Assembly: GCA_023511855.1 (NCBI GenBank)
Contig: JAIMAR010000005.1
Location: forward strand, 1-44,724
Reading direction: 5' to 3'
Length of the DNA stretch: 44,724 nt
Origin: Bryobacteraceae bacterium
GTDB taxonomy: Bacteria > Acidobacteriota > Terriglobia > Bryobacterales > Bryobacteraceae
Shown here in pieces: positions 18,309 to 26,249 of this stretch. Every line of letters starts with the position of its first letter. Positions within the stretch are counted from its first letter, which is position 1. The position numbers and the translations under genes are program-made. A model generated the notes under the pieces. The model was given only the letters and a program-made list of their open reading frames with translations. It had not been told where the DNA came from and searched no databases.

Positions 18309-19310
18309 ATGGTTCAGCGGCATAATTCAAAGCGTGTGCACATTCTGGCGATCGACGGGGGCGGCATCCGGGGACTCATCCCGGCGATGGTGCTGGCCGA
18401 GCTCGAACGCCGGACCGGACGGCCCGTGTGCCGCCTGTTCGATCTGATCGCTGGAACCTCCACCGGCGCGATCCTCGCCCTGGCGCTGGCCAAACCCGGC
18501 CCGGACGGCGAACCGCACTATGCCGCCGAGCAAATCGTCCGCTTCTACGAAACCGAGGGACCGCGGATCTTCCGCCGGACGCAGCTCGGCCGCTGGTTCG
18601 CCGCAGGCTGGCTGGCCGAAGAAAAGTACCCTGACGCCGGGCTGGAGGCGGCTCTCGGCCGCTGCTTCGGCGAAACCCCGCTCCGCCAGGCCCTATGCGA
18701 CGTCATCGTCACCAGCTACGAAACCGAGCGCCGGTTCCCGTTCTTCTTCAAGAGCCGCCATGCCCGAATCCGCCCGGATTACGATTTTCCGATGAGGCTT
18801 GTGGCGCGCGCCGCCTGCGCCGCTCCCACCTATTTCGAACCTCTGCGCCTGTTCACGGACGGGCCCCGAGAATACTACTCGCTCATCGACGGCGGCGTCT
18901 ACGCCAACAACCCCGCCTTGTGCGCCTACGCGGAGGCCCGCGTGGCTTGGCCCGAATGTGAGGACGTGCTGCTGGTCTCGCTCGGCACAGGCGAACTGAC
19001 TCAGCCGCTGCTCTACTCTCAGGCCCGCCGCTGGGGGCTGGCCGGATGGGCACGGCGCATCCTTCAGGTGGTACAGGACGGGGTCAGCGCCACGGTGGAT
19101 TATCAGCTCCAACAATTGCTCCCACCCGGAGCGGACGGCGCCCGGCGCTACTGGCGCTTCCAGGTCCGTCTCAAGCGGGGCAATGAAGCCCTGGACAACG
19201 TCCGGCCTGAGAATCTGCGCGAGCTGAAGCTGCTGGCTGAAACGCTGATCCGGGACCGCGGCGGGGAATTGGACCAGCTCGTCCAAGCCCTTGCGCCTCA
19301 TTCCCAATAG
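18309..19310 (+). CDS. Patatin-like phospholipase
   Basis: 333 aa cytosolic lipid acyl hydrolase with no signal peptide. The oxyanion loop DGGGIRG is at 16-22, the nucleophile Ser51 in GTSTG (49-53), and the catalytic Asp194 in DGGVYANNP, so the Ser-Asp dyad is intact. The start was chosen for its purine-rich ribosome site; the frame is open further upstream but through the promoter. The sequence resembles the soluble bacterial patatins that include CBASS effectors, but no cyclic-nucleotide synthase is present next door, so a household lipid role is more likely. Confidence 0.88.
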   Translation: MVQRHNSKRVHILAIDGGGIRGLIPAMVLAELERRTGRPVCRLFDLIAGTSTGAILALALAKPGPDGEPHYAAEQIVRFYETEGPRIFRRTQLGRWFAAGWLAEEKYPDAGLEAALGRCFGETPLRQALCDVIVTSYETERRFPFFFKSRHARIRPDYDFPMRLVARAACAAPTYFEPLRLFTDGPREYYSLIDGGVYANNPALCAYAEARVAWPECEDVLLVSLGTGELTQPLLYSQARRWGLAGWARRILQVVQDGVSATVDYQLQQLLPPGADGARRYWRFQVRLKRGNEALDNVRPENLRELKLLAETLIRDRGGELDQLVQALAPHSQ

Positions 19311-19363
19311 CCTGCCCTCGCCGCCCCGCGCCCGTTTGCAATCCGCGCCGGGCCCGCTTGACC

Positions 19364-20551
19364 CTACGCTGCTCCGGCTTTGTTCCAGGGCCTGTGTCTG
19401 GCGCCTCCCAGGAACTCCAGGAGCCGCTCGGCAAGGCCCTCCTGGCCGGCTAGCAGCCGCGCCACCACGTCCGCCGAGCGCGGGCAAGCCAGGATCCGCT
19501 GGATGAGGCTCTGAACAGCGTAGCGTAAACCCAGTTGCTGATTGCGCCGGCGCGCGTGCCGCCGCAGCAACTCTTGCGTGAGCCCGCCTTGCCTCAGGGC
19601 CGCTTCGATGGTTCGAGCCGCCAGCCGTGCATCCAGCAGCGCCATGTACACGCCCTCGCCCGTGAAAGGGTCATAAAACTTCGCCGCATCGCCCACCAGC
19701 AACACCCCCGGCGCACCGGGGCGGACCGCTTCATGAGCCAGCGGTCCCAGGGCATGAACCCGCTCCGCAGGCCTGGCGCCTTCCAGGCGATCGCGCAAGC
19801 GCGGTAACTCATTCATCAAAGCTTTTAAGCCATTCTCCAGGTTGCCCTTCCATATTCCTACGCGCTCTTGGCCGCAGACGATGCTCAGGTTGGCCCGTCC
19901 GTGGCCCTGCTGGTTCAGAATTCCATACAGCCCGCGCCCGGCGTAGATTTCGCCGTAAGCGCTGGCCGGGTTTACATCCTCCCAGTGCAGCCCCACGGAG
20001 AACCGCCGATGGCCGCCGTTCCAGCGGAATAGCCCCAGACGCCGGGCGAGAACCGAATTGCGCCCATCCGCCCCGACGACGACCCGGGCCCGCAAGACCA
20101 CGGGCTTCCCGCCACCCTGCCGCGCCACGACCCCGCAAGCCACGCCGTCCTCGACCACCGGAGCCTCGACACGCAGACCTTCCCGAACGGTCACCGGCGG
20201 CTGGCGCCGGGCGCGTTCCAAAAGAATCGAGTCCAGCTCTTCTCTCGGCAGCGAGAAGGCTGGTTCCGCCTGCCGGTAAGCCGCGCTAAACTCCACCCCG
20301 CCCGGCGAGACGGCTCTGATCCCCAGGCTGCGGTGCGCCCGCCGAAGCACTTCTGCGGCCGCGCCGATCTCCTCCAACAGCGGCAAGCAGCCCGGCCCGA
20401 AATACTCGCCGCAGATCTTCCTTCGAGGGAACCGCGCCTGATCCAGCAAGAGTACGGACCACCCGCGCGCCGCCAGACGGGCCGCCAGAGTGCTTCCCGC
20501 CGGCCCCGCGCCCACCACCACGATGTCCCACGCTTCCGGCACGCCGCTCAC
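19364..20551 (-). CDS. FAD-dependent oxidoreductase, third gene of the type III PKS operon
   Basis: 395 aa, geranylgeranyl-reductase/aromatic-hydroxylase (PHBH) fold. The FAD motif GAGPAG is at 14-19, followed by a KICGEYFGPG segment typical of the reductase-like subgroup, a second FAD motif VGADGRNS around 175, and GDAAKFYDPFTGEGVYMAL near 290. The start is the GTG that overlaps the methyltransferase stop by 4 nt; a GTG three codons later is possible. In the operon it probably hydroxylates or reduces the polyketide product, as the SrsC flavoprotein does for alkylresorcinols. That role is inference from gene order, and a prenyl reductase is the alternative. Confidence 0.8.
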   Translation of the reverse strand: MSGVPEAWDIVVVGAGPAGSTLAARLAARGWSVLLLDQARFPRRKICGEYFGPGCLPLLEEIGAAAEVLRRAHRSLGIRAVSPGGVEFSAAYRQAEPAFSLPREELDSILLERARRQPPVTVREGLRVEAPVVEDGVACGVVARQGGGKPVVLRARVVVGADGRNSVLARRLGLFRWNGGHRRFSVGLHWEDVNPASAYGEIYAGRGLYGILNQQGHGRANLSIVCGQERVGIWKGNLENGLKALMNELPRLRDRLEGARPAERVHALGPLAHEAVRPGAPGVLLVGDAAKFYDPFTGEGVYMALLDARLAARTIEAALRQGGLTQELLRRHARRRNQQLGLRYAVQSLIQRILACPRSADVVARLLAGQEGLAERLLEFLGGARHRPWNKAGAA

Positions 20552-21255
20552 ACCTCCAGTACGCCCGAAATTCGGAACAACGGGCCGCGCCACCACCGCA
20601 TCCGCGCACAACCGGCCCGCTCGCTGAGCACCCGCAACTCTTCCAGCGTGTAGGCGCGCCGCACGCTGAGCGGCCCGTCGTGGCGAGTCCACGGGCTGCG
20701 GCAAACCACCCGCGTCGCCAGCCAAACGCCCGCCCAGGCCGCCCGGCTCCGCTCCAGGTCGTTGACGATCAGCGCATGGCGGGCCACAGTGCGCAGGGAG
20801 CTTAGCAACGCTGTCACCTCATCCGGGTTCAAATGGTGGAGCAATAAAGAACAGGTCACAAAATCGAAACTGCCAGCCCGGAACGGAGGCCGCACACCAT
20901 CGGCGTTCACCAGCCGGATTCCATAGCGCGAGTCCGAAAGCCCCGCCGCCACCGCGAGCACCTGTGCGTTCCGGTCGCAGCCCACGCCGCAGACCCGCAG
21001 CCCGCTTCGCGCGCCCCATCGCGTCAAGGCCCGGAGAATGTCTCCGCCGCCGCATCCCACGTCCAACACGGAAATGATTCCGGACAGCGTCCGCGCAGCC
21101 GCCAGCCGCAGGATGAGGTCAGCCACAGCGCGTGTGCCTCCGAACCAGCGGTTCAGCCGGGCTACGTCAAGCAGGCTTCTCCGCAATTCATCCGCATCCA
21201 GCCCGGCTTGATCCAGGATTTCGATCCCCGCTTCCTGGATTCGCTTCAAACTCAT
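20548..21255 (-). CDS. Class I SAM-dependent methyltransferase, second gene of the type III PKS operon
   Basis: 235 aa. The ATG overlaps the PKS stop (ATGA) and its own stop overlaps the flavoprotein start, so translation is coupled on both sides. The Rossmann core starts at VLDVGCGGGDILRAL (about 63-77) and continues with DFVTCSLLLHHLNPDEV, the post-I motif seen in UbiE/small-molecule methyltransferases. The N-terminal 60 residues are helical and include LNRWFGGTRAVADLI. It most likely O- or C-methylates the aromatic product of the PKS; the atom modified cannot be told. The frame is open far upstream across the PKS gene, but that is a shadow. Confidence 0.82.
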   Translation of the reverse strand: MSLKRIQEAGIEILDQAGLDADELRRSLLDVARLNRWFGGTRAVADLILRLAAARTLSGIISVLDVGCGGGDILRALTRWGARSGLRVCGVGCDRNAQVLAVAAGLSDSRYGIRLVNADGVRPPFRAGSFDFVTCSLLLHHLNPDEVTALLSSLRTVARHALIVNDLERSRAAWAGVWLATRVVCRSPWTRHDGPLSVRRAYTLEELRVLSERAGCARMRWWRGPLFRISGVLEV

Positions 21256-22268
21256 TCCACCCAGCGCAGCAGCGCCCCCTCCGCCGAAAAGCCCGCTCCC
21301 ATGGCCGCCATCAGCGCCAGATCCCCCGCGCGCGGTTCCCCGCTCGACATCACGTGCTCCAGAACAAACAGCACCGTCGCCGAGGACATGTTCCCGAAGT
21401 TCCGGAAAATGTGCCGCGACGGGCGCAGCGCCTCCTCGCTCAGGCCCAGCCGCCGCCCGGCGATATCCAAAACCTTTCTGCCCGCCGAGTGGAGGATCCA
21501 GAAGCGGATGTCGGATCTTCGGAGGCCATGCGCGGCCAGAATCCCGTCCGTCAACTCCTCCAAGACCTCCGCGCCAATCTCGGGCAGCTCCTTCTTCAGA
21601 ACCAGACGCCGGCGCCCTTGGGGAAACTCGAAGCCGGTCAGCCCCATGTGCTCGGTGCGCATCAGCGTGCGGTGCCCCAAGATCTCGAAGCCGCGGCCCG
21701 AGTTGGCCAGGCAAACCGCTGCCGCTCCGTCGGCGAAGATCGCCTCTCCCAGTGCCGCTTCCGCCGTCCCGTCGCGGTACAAGGCGGCCGAGCAGATCTC
21801 GACCGCGGAAGCCAGCGCCCAACCGCCCGGGTTGGCGCGCAGATAATTCGTGGCGCTTTGCAGGGCGACCATGGCCGCCGCGCAGCCCGTGTCTCCAATG
21901 TGCGCCCGCTGGGTGTCCGGCCGCAGCGGCACGTCGCGAATGAACCAGGCGTCCAACTGAGGGCAGAGGCTGACGGTGCAGGTCGCCGTGCTCAGGAACC
22001 GGACCTCTCCGGCGGCGACGTGAGCCCGCTCTAAACAACTCTGTATCGCCTGTACCCCGAGTTCGGCCGCGCCCCGCCGCGCCCGCGCCAGCATTTCGTC
22101 CACGGTCTCCGTGCCGTCGAAGCCGGGAGGAAAATACAAGTGCCGGAATTCAATGTCGCTGTTCAGAAAGAAGGTTTCGCGCAGCCGGTCCCGGCCGCCC
22201 ATTTCGAGCAGTTGCGTCTGCGTGTAACGGTGCTTTGGAGTGGCTGTCGCGGCTGCGATGATAGTCAA
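21252..22268 (-). CDS. Type III polyketide synthase (chalcone/alkylresorcinol synthase family)
   Basis: 338 aa homodimeric thiolase-fold condensing enzyme. The Cys-His-Asn triad is complete: Cys129 in GDTGCAAAMVAL, His260 in WILHSAGRKVLD, and Asn293 in GNMSSATVLFVLE; the late GAGFSAEGALLRW loop is also typical. The GNMSSATV motif separates it from FabH. It would extend an acyl-CoA starter with malonyl units and cyclise the chain to a resorcinol or pyrone; the starter is unknown. It is first in a three-gene operon with 4-nt overlaps. It is slightly shorter than plant chalcone synthases, as bacterial members are. Confidence 0.88.
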   Translation of the reverse strand: MTIIAAATATPKHRYTQTQLLEMGGRDRLRETFFLNSDIEFRHLYFPPGFDGTETVDEMLARARRGAAELGVQAIQSCLERAHVAAGEVRFLSTATCTVSLCPQLDAWFIRDVPLRPDTQRAHIGDTGCAAAMVALQSATNYLRANPGGWALASAVEICSAALYRDGTAEAALGEAIFADGAAAVCLANSGRGFEILGHRTLMRTEHMGLTGFEFPQGRRRLVLKKELPEIGAEVLEELTDGILAAHGLRRSDIRFWILHSAGRKVLDIAGRRLGLSEEALRPSRHIFRNFGNMSSATVLFVLEHVMSSGEPRAGDLALMAAMGAGFSAEGALLRWVE

Positions 22269-22423
22269 CTGGTCTCCCCGGCCTGTCGGCCCCTCAGAAC
22301 CTATTGTAGGCGGGAACGCATCCGCGCCATTCCGCGAACCGGTTTCCTGAAATTCGTGGCGCTGCGTTGCCAGCCGGCGCGGCCCCGCTTTTGGCGCGTC
22401 TCGTGCTCCTATCCGTCAGCGAT

Positions 22424-22429
22424 TACACT
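22424..22429 (+). promoter_or_regulatory. Candidate -10 box of the DUF5060 gene
   Basis: TACACT lies 9 nt before the ATG in the 170-nt gap divergent from the PKS operon. No clear -35 is seen. The promoter of the PKS operon was not identified in this gap. Confidence 0.3.
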
Positions 22430-22438
22430 GAAAGTGAG

Positions 22439-24250
22439 ATGAAGGGACTTTGCTTGTCCGGCGCCCTGTGGCTCGCCTCCGGCCTGCTGGCGCAGACGCA
22501 GTGCCCGCCCACGCCGATTTACACGTCCTGCGAGATCCTCATCGAGCTTACCTCCGAAGAGATGCAGGCCCATCCCAATCCTTACCAGAGCGTGACCATC
22601 GACGTGGAGTTCCGCTCGCCTCGCTTCCGCACCCTGCGCCTGCCCGCCTTCTGGGACGGCGGCAACCGCATGGTAGTGCGGTTCGCCCCCACCGAACCGG
22701 GCAATTGGGATTACCGCATCACCAGCAACCTCCCGCGCGTGGCCGGAATGACCGGCAGCCTGCAAGCCACCGCCGGCAGCTCGCCCGGCTTTGTTCGCGT
22801 CCGCAATGTGCACCACTGGGGCCACACCGAGACCGACGCGCCGCACCTATGGATGGGCGCCACCAGTTTGCGTTTCGCGTTCCTGGACGCGGCCGAGTTC
22901 GGCCGCCTTGTGAGCACGCTGCGGCCGTCGAAATTCAACCATCTCCGGGGTTTGGCCATAGGCGGCATCGATGACGCGCCCCGCGTCTTTCCGGGCGGCA
23001 AACCCGACCCCGAGTTTTTCCGCAACTTGGATCAGCGCATCCGCGCCCTGAATGAGGCCGGCATCGTGGCCGACCTGATTCTGGCCGGCGGCGGCAATCA
23101 TCTTTCGAAACTGTTCCCTTCTGCCGCTGACCGGGAGCGCTACCTGCGTTTCATGGTGGGGCGCTACGCCGCCCTCCACGTCACTTGGCTTCTGGTGGAA
23201 TCCTTCGAGGACTACGACAACGGGCGCGGGCTGCTGCGCGAAACCGGGACCCTTCTCCGAAAGCTGGATCCTTACGATCACCCGCGCTCCACCGGCGCCG
23301 CCGTGACCTCCTCTCCGCTGCTGGGCGACGGCTGGATGAGCTACATCGTCCACAACTCGGCCGATGTCCAGCTCGGTTCGATCGAGCATCAACTCTACCC
23401 GGTTCCGTTCGTCAACACGGCGGTGGGTGCGGCCTCCGGCCCGGCGCCCGACGCCGCCACGCTGCTGAGCCATCTTTGGAACGCAGCGATGAACGGCCAG
23501 TATCCTACGCTTTCGGAAGCGGCGCTGCCGCTGCTCAACGGGGAAGGAGGGAAGATCGCAGCCAACTGGTTTGAATTTTTCGCGCAGACCCGCTACTGGG
23601 ACCTGGAACCCTACTTCGATGTCGACGGCGGACGCGCCGTGGCCCTGGAGATTCCCGAAGACGAGGAGATGCGGGGCATCGAATACATCGTCTACGCCGA
23701 AAAACCCGGCGCGGTGGAGGCCGTGGTCCAGAAGCACGGCTACGACGTCTCCTGGTACAACCCGCGAACCGGCGAGCGGCGCAAACAGAAGCAGTTCCGC
23801 GGCGACCGGGTGAAGATGACCGCGCCCGACTCCAGCCAGAGCTGGGTGCTCCACATCTCGCGCGAAGCCGAAAAGCAGCGCATGCTGCGGCGCTATAAGT
23901 TCGAATCCCGGCGGCCGCTCATGCAGGAGGTGGAGCAGAACGTTCAGCGCATCCCCTTCGAAATCGTTCAGCCGGACCAGCCGGCTCTTCCTCTGGACGT
24001 CCCCATCCCATATCAGGCCAAAGTGACGCGTGAGACCCGGGCCACCCGTTCCATGATGTGGCTCTGGACCGGCGAGGTCAGCGTCGAGCAGCAGGGCTTC
24101 CGGGTGCTCGGCACGGGGGCGGAAGGCCAGATGCGGATTCCAGCGGGCATGGCCCGGCAAACGCCCGCGGTGATGAACCTCCGGCTCACCGGCATGAACG
24201 CCAACGGCAAGGTCTATTTCCTCGACCGCATCTACAGGCTTACCCGCTGA
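22439..24250 (+). CDS. Secreted DUF5060/apiosidase-like glycoside hydrolase
   Basis: 603 aa. Signal peptide at residues 1-19 (cleavage near LLAQ). An N-terminal beta-sandwich (about 30-125) resembles DUF5060, with the PGNWDYRITSNL segment. The central TIM barrel (about 130-430) resembles the DUF4038/GH140 apiosidase group; HLWMGATSLRFAF begins strand 1. The acidic residues usually needed could include the Glu in LVESFEDY and the Glu in LNGEGGK, but this is uncertain. A C-terminal beta domain follows. Sugar specificity is unknown. Its stop overlaps the tsaB start (TGATG), an odd pairing of a secreted hydrolase with a tRNA-modification gene. Confidence 0.72.
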   Translation: MKGLCLSGALWLASGLLAQTQCPPTPIYTSCEILIELTSEEMQAHPNPYQSVTIDVEFRSPRFRTLRLPAFWDGGNRMVVRFAPTEPGNWDYRITSNLPRVAGMTGSLQATAGSSPGFVRVRNVHHWGHTETDAPHLWMGATSLRFAFLDAAEFGRLVSTLRPSKFNHLRGLAIGGIDDAPRVFPGGKPDPEFFRNLDQRIRALNEAGIVADLILAGGGNHLSKLFPSAADRERYLRFMVGRYAALHVTWLLVESFEDYDNGRGLLRETGTLLRKLDPYDHPRSTGAAVTSSPLLGDGWMSYIVHNSADVQLGSIEHQLYPVPFVNTAVGAASGPAPDAATLLSHLWNAAMNGQYPTLSEAALPLLNGEGGKIAANWFEFFAQTRYWDLEPYFDVDGGRAVALEIPEDEEMRGIEYIVYAEKPGAVEAVVQKHGYDVSWYNPRTGERRKQKQFRGDRVKMTAPDSSQSWVLHISREAEKQRMLRRYKFESRRPLMQEVEQNVQRIPFEIVQPDQPALPLDVPIPYQAKVTRETRATRSMMWLWTGEVSVEQQGFRVLGTGAEGQMRIPAGMARQTPAVMNLRLTGMNANGKVYFLDRIYRLTR

Positions 24251-24921
24251 TGACGCGCATCCTGGCGATCGACACCACCTCGGAGCATGGCAGCATGGCT
24301 CTTCTCGAAGCTGGGCGCGTGCTGGAAGAACGTCCCATGCCTTCTGCGGACGGCTACGGCCATGTCTTGTTCCCGCAGATGGAAGACCTTCTTGCTTCGC
24401 ACGGCTGGGAGCTGCACAGCGTGGATTGCTTTGCGGCTGCGGCCGGTCCCGGCTCTTTCACCGGCATTCGCGTGGGGCTGGCGGCTGTGAAGGGCTTGGG
24501 CGAAGCCCTGGGAAAACCGGTGTGCGCCGTTTCCAACTTGCAAGCGCTGGCCCTGTTTGGGACGGCCCCTCTACGCGCGCCCTTCATTGATGCCCGGCGC
24601 GGCGAGGTTTATGGAGGGTTGTACACGGCGGAACTGGTCCCCGTGATGCCGGAGGCGGTTCTTCCTCCGGAGCGGTGGCTGGCGTCTTTGCCGGAAGCCG
24701 CCATCGAATTGATTGCAGCCGGCTTCGGCTGCCTTGAGGCAGCCCTGGCCGCCTGCGGCCGTCCGAACTGGCTCCGCAGCACGGCCCCGCGCTGGCTTGC
24801 TTCCGCGATCGGCCGCATTGCTGCCCGCCGTTTGGCCGCCGGACAGGCGGGCGATGCGATCAGGGCGGAAGCCAATTACGTGCGGCTGTCTGACGCGGAA
24901 CTGTTCTCAAAACCGCTCTGA
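24250..24921 (+). CDS. tsaB: tRNA threonylcarbamoyladenosine synthesis protein TsaB
   Basis: 223 aa, usual length. TsaB is the inactive Kae1-like partner that scaffolds TsaD and TsaE when making t6A37 in ANN-decoding tRNAs. The start ILAIDTTSEHGSMALLE (4-20) and AAAGPGSFTGIRVGLAAVKGL are the family's signature. The ATG shares an A with the upstream stop (TGATG). A frame open for 64 codons upstream is only the end of the preceding gene read out of phase. tsaD and tsaE are not in the window. Confidence 0.93.
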   Translation: MTRILAIDTTSEHGSMALLEAGRVLEERPMPSADGYGHVLFPQMEDLLASHGWELHSVDCFAAAAGPGSFTGIRVGLAAVKGLGEALGKPVCAVSNLQALALFGTAPLRAPFIDARRGEVYGGLYTAELVPVMPEAVLPPERWLASLPEAAIELIAAGFGCLEAALAACGRPNWLRSTAPRWLASAIGRIAARRLAAGQAGDAIRAEANYVRLSDAELFSKPL

Positions 24922-24990
24922 AATGAACATTTTGGCGAGGTCTTCCCGAGGTCCAGTTCCAAGTTCATGTAATAAAAGAAGTTACTGTTG

Positions 24991-25019
24991 TTGACGGAGT
25001 ACTAGTTCGGCTATAAAAT
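24991..25019 (+). promoter_or_regulatory. Sigma70 promoter of the NarL-type regulator
   Basis: TTGACG (24991-24996), 17-nt spacer, TAAAAT (25014-25019), followed by the AAGGAG ribosome site before the ATG at 25043. This is the best consensus promoter in the window. Confidence 0.75.
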
Positions 25020-25042
25020 TGGTACATATAAGAAGGAGCGCC

Positions 25043-25780
25043 ATGATCGATTCGGCAGCCAGTACGAATGTGGAAGTTAAGTCCGAGCCTGTCCCGGAGC
25101 CGCCACGTAAGATCCGTGTTCTGTTGGCCGACGACCACCCCATCGTGCGAGATGGTTTGCGGAGGCTTATTGATCTCGAACCGGACATGGAGGTCGTAGG
25201 GGAGGCGGGTGACGGCGAAACCACGGTGCAGTTAATCGAAAGAACTTCCCCGGACATTGTGCTCTTAGATCTGCGCATGCCCGGTGTGGATGGTTTCGGG
25301 GCCTTGCAGCGCCTACAGCGGCTTCCCAATAAGCCGAAGATCCTGGTGGTAACCGCCTCGGAGGAAAAGAGCGAGTATCTCCAGGCCATGAAGATGGGCT
25401 GCTCGGGGATCGTACTGAAGCACACCAATTCGGAGTTGATCCTCAAGAGCATCCGTAAGGTGTACGAGGGCGAAATCTGGCTGGATTCGCATACCACGGC
25501 CGCGGTGATGAAGGAATTCGCCTCCGGTGGCGAACCGGGCTCACAAGGAACGGTGCGCGGCCGCGACCGCTCGCCTCTGAGCCAGCGGGAGCGCGAGATC
25601 GTGGCGCTGGTGGCGCAAGGCTACAAAAACAAAGAGATGGCCGAGAAGATGTTCATCAGCGAACAGACCGTCAAGAACCACCTGCACAACATCTTCGACA
25701 AGCTGGGCGTCTCCGACCGCCTGGAGCTCGCCTTGTACGCCATCCACAAGGGGTTGCACACCGAGGATTCCCGCGGCTGA
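25043..25780 (+). CDS. NarL/FixJ-family response regulator
   Basis: 245 aa from the ATG after AAGGAG; a second in-frame start at 25019 lies inside the promoter. The receiver domain (about 23-145) has the acidic pair Asp30-Asp31, phospho-acceptor Asp76 (LLDLRMP), Thr104 and Lys126, all conserved. The C-terminal LuxR-type helix-turn-helix (about 178-240) contains LSQREREIVALVAQGYKNKEMAEKM split over its first two helices. Twenty residues before the receiver are Pro/Glu rich. No histidine kinase is nearby, so it is an orphan, and its targets are unknown. The strong promoter suggests steady expression. Confidence 0.92.
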   Translation: MIDSAASTNVEVKSEPVPEPPRKIRVLLADDHPIVRDGLRRLIDLEPDMEVVGEAGDGETTVQLIERTSPDIVLLDLRMPGVDGFGALQRLQRLPNKPKILVVTASEEKSEYLQAMKMGCSGIVLKHTNSELILKSIRKVYEGEIWLDSHTTAAVMKEFASGGEPGSQGTVRGRDRSPLSQREREIVALVAQGYKNKEMAEKMFISEQTVKNHLHNIFDKLGVSDRLELALYAIHKGLHTEDSRG

Positions 25781-25810
25781 TCTGCGGCCCGCCGGTGCGC
25801 CGATTGCCTA

Positions 25811-25839
25811 TTGCTTTTTCAAACACTTGGCGATAGCAT
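25811..25839 (+). promoter_or_regulatory. Promoter of the TIG-domain gene
   Basis: TTGCTT (25811-25816), 17-nt spacer, TAGCAT (25834-25839), then GGAGG before the ATG at 25858. It implies the gene is not simply read through from the regulator upstream. Confidence 0.5.
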
Positions 25840-25857
25840 ACGGGTGGAGGACAGCAG

Positions 25858-26208
25858 ATGAGGTTGTCTTATATCGGGTTGGCGCTGGCTGTATTCCTGA
25901 TCTTCTCCTCTACCCTCAACGCGCAGGCCGTCTTTCCAAGAATGACCACGGTGGAGCCGACCACCACCAAGCCGGGCGGGGAAGTCACCGTCCACGGCGA
26001 GAACCTCGACAAGGCGAACGTGGCGGAGGTTTACCTGACCGACGGTCAGAACGACACCAAGGTTGAGGTGCTGGATCAGACAGCGACCGCCGTCAAAATC
26101 CGCGTTCCGACCTCGATGAAGGCGGGACGGTTCGGACTTGTGGTGCTGACCACGAGCAAGCCGCAGAGGCTGATCGAGCAGCCGGTCAAGCTGACGATCG
26201 CGGAGTAG
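25858..26208 (+). CDS. Small secreted IPT/TIG-domain protein
   Basis: 116 aa. Signal peptide at residues 1-22 (cleavage near LNAQA), followed by one Ig-like TIG domain (about 27-114): PRMTTVEPTTTKPGGEVTV opens the fold and AVKIRVPTSMKAG precedes the last strands. Such single-domain proteins may be binding or structural parts of the envelope. There is no catalytic motif. It follows the response regulator by 77 nt with its own promoter, so regulation by that protein is possible but unproven. Confidence 0.7.
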   Translation: MRLSYIGLALAVFLIFSSTLNAQAVFPRMTTVEPTTTKPGGEVTVHGENLDKANVAEVYLTDGQNDTKVEVLDQTATAVKIRVPTSMKAGRFGLVVLTTSKPQRLIEQPVKLTIAE

Positions 26209-26249
26209 CCGCCGTGTGCGGCGCTTCGCCGATGCCGGGGCCTTACGGG

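Noticed and set aside
18309-19310. Patatin as a CBASS anti-phage effector
   Set aside because: The domain would suit, but no cyclic-nucleotide synthase or accessory gene of that system lies on either side.
21252-22268. PKS read as FabH (beta-ketoacyl-ACP synthase III)
   Set aside because: The GNMSSATV and ILHSAGRKVLD motifs and the operon partners fit type III PKS, not FabH.
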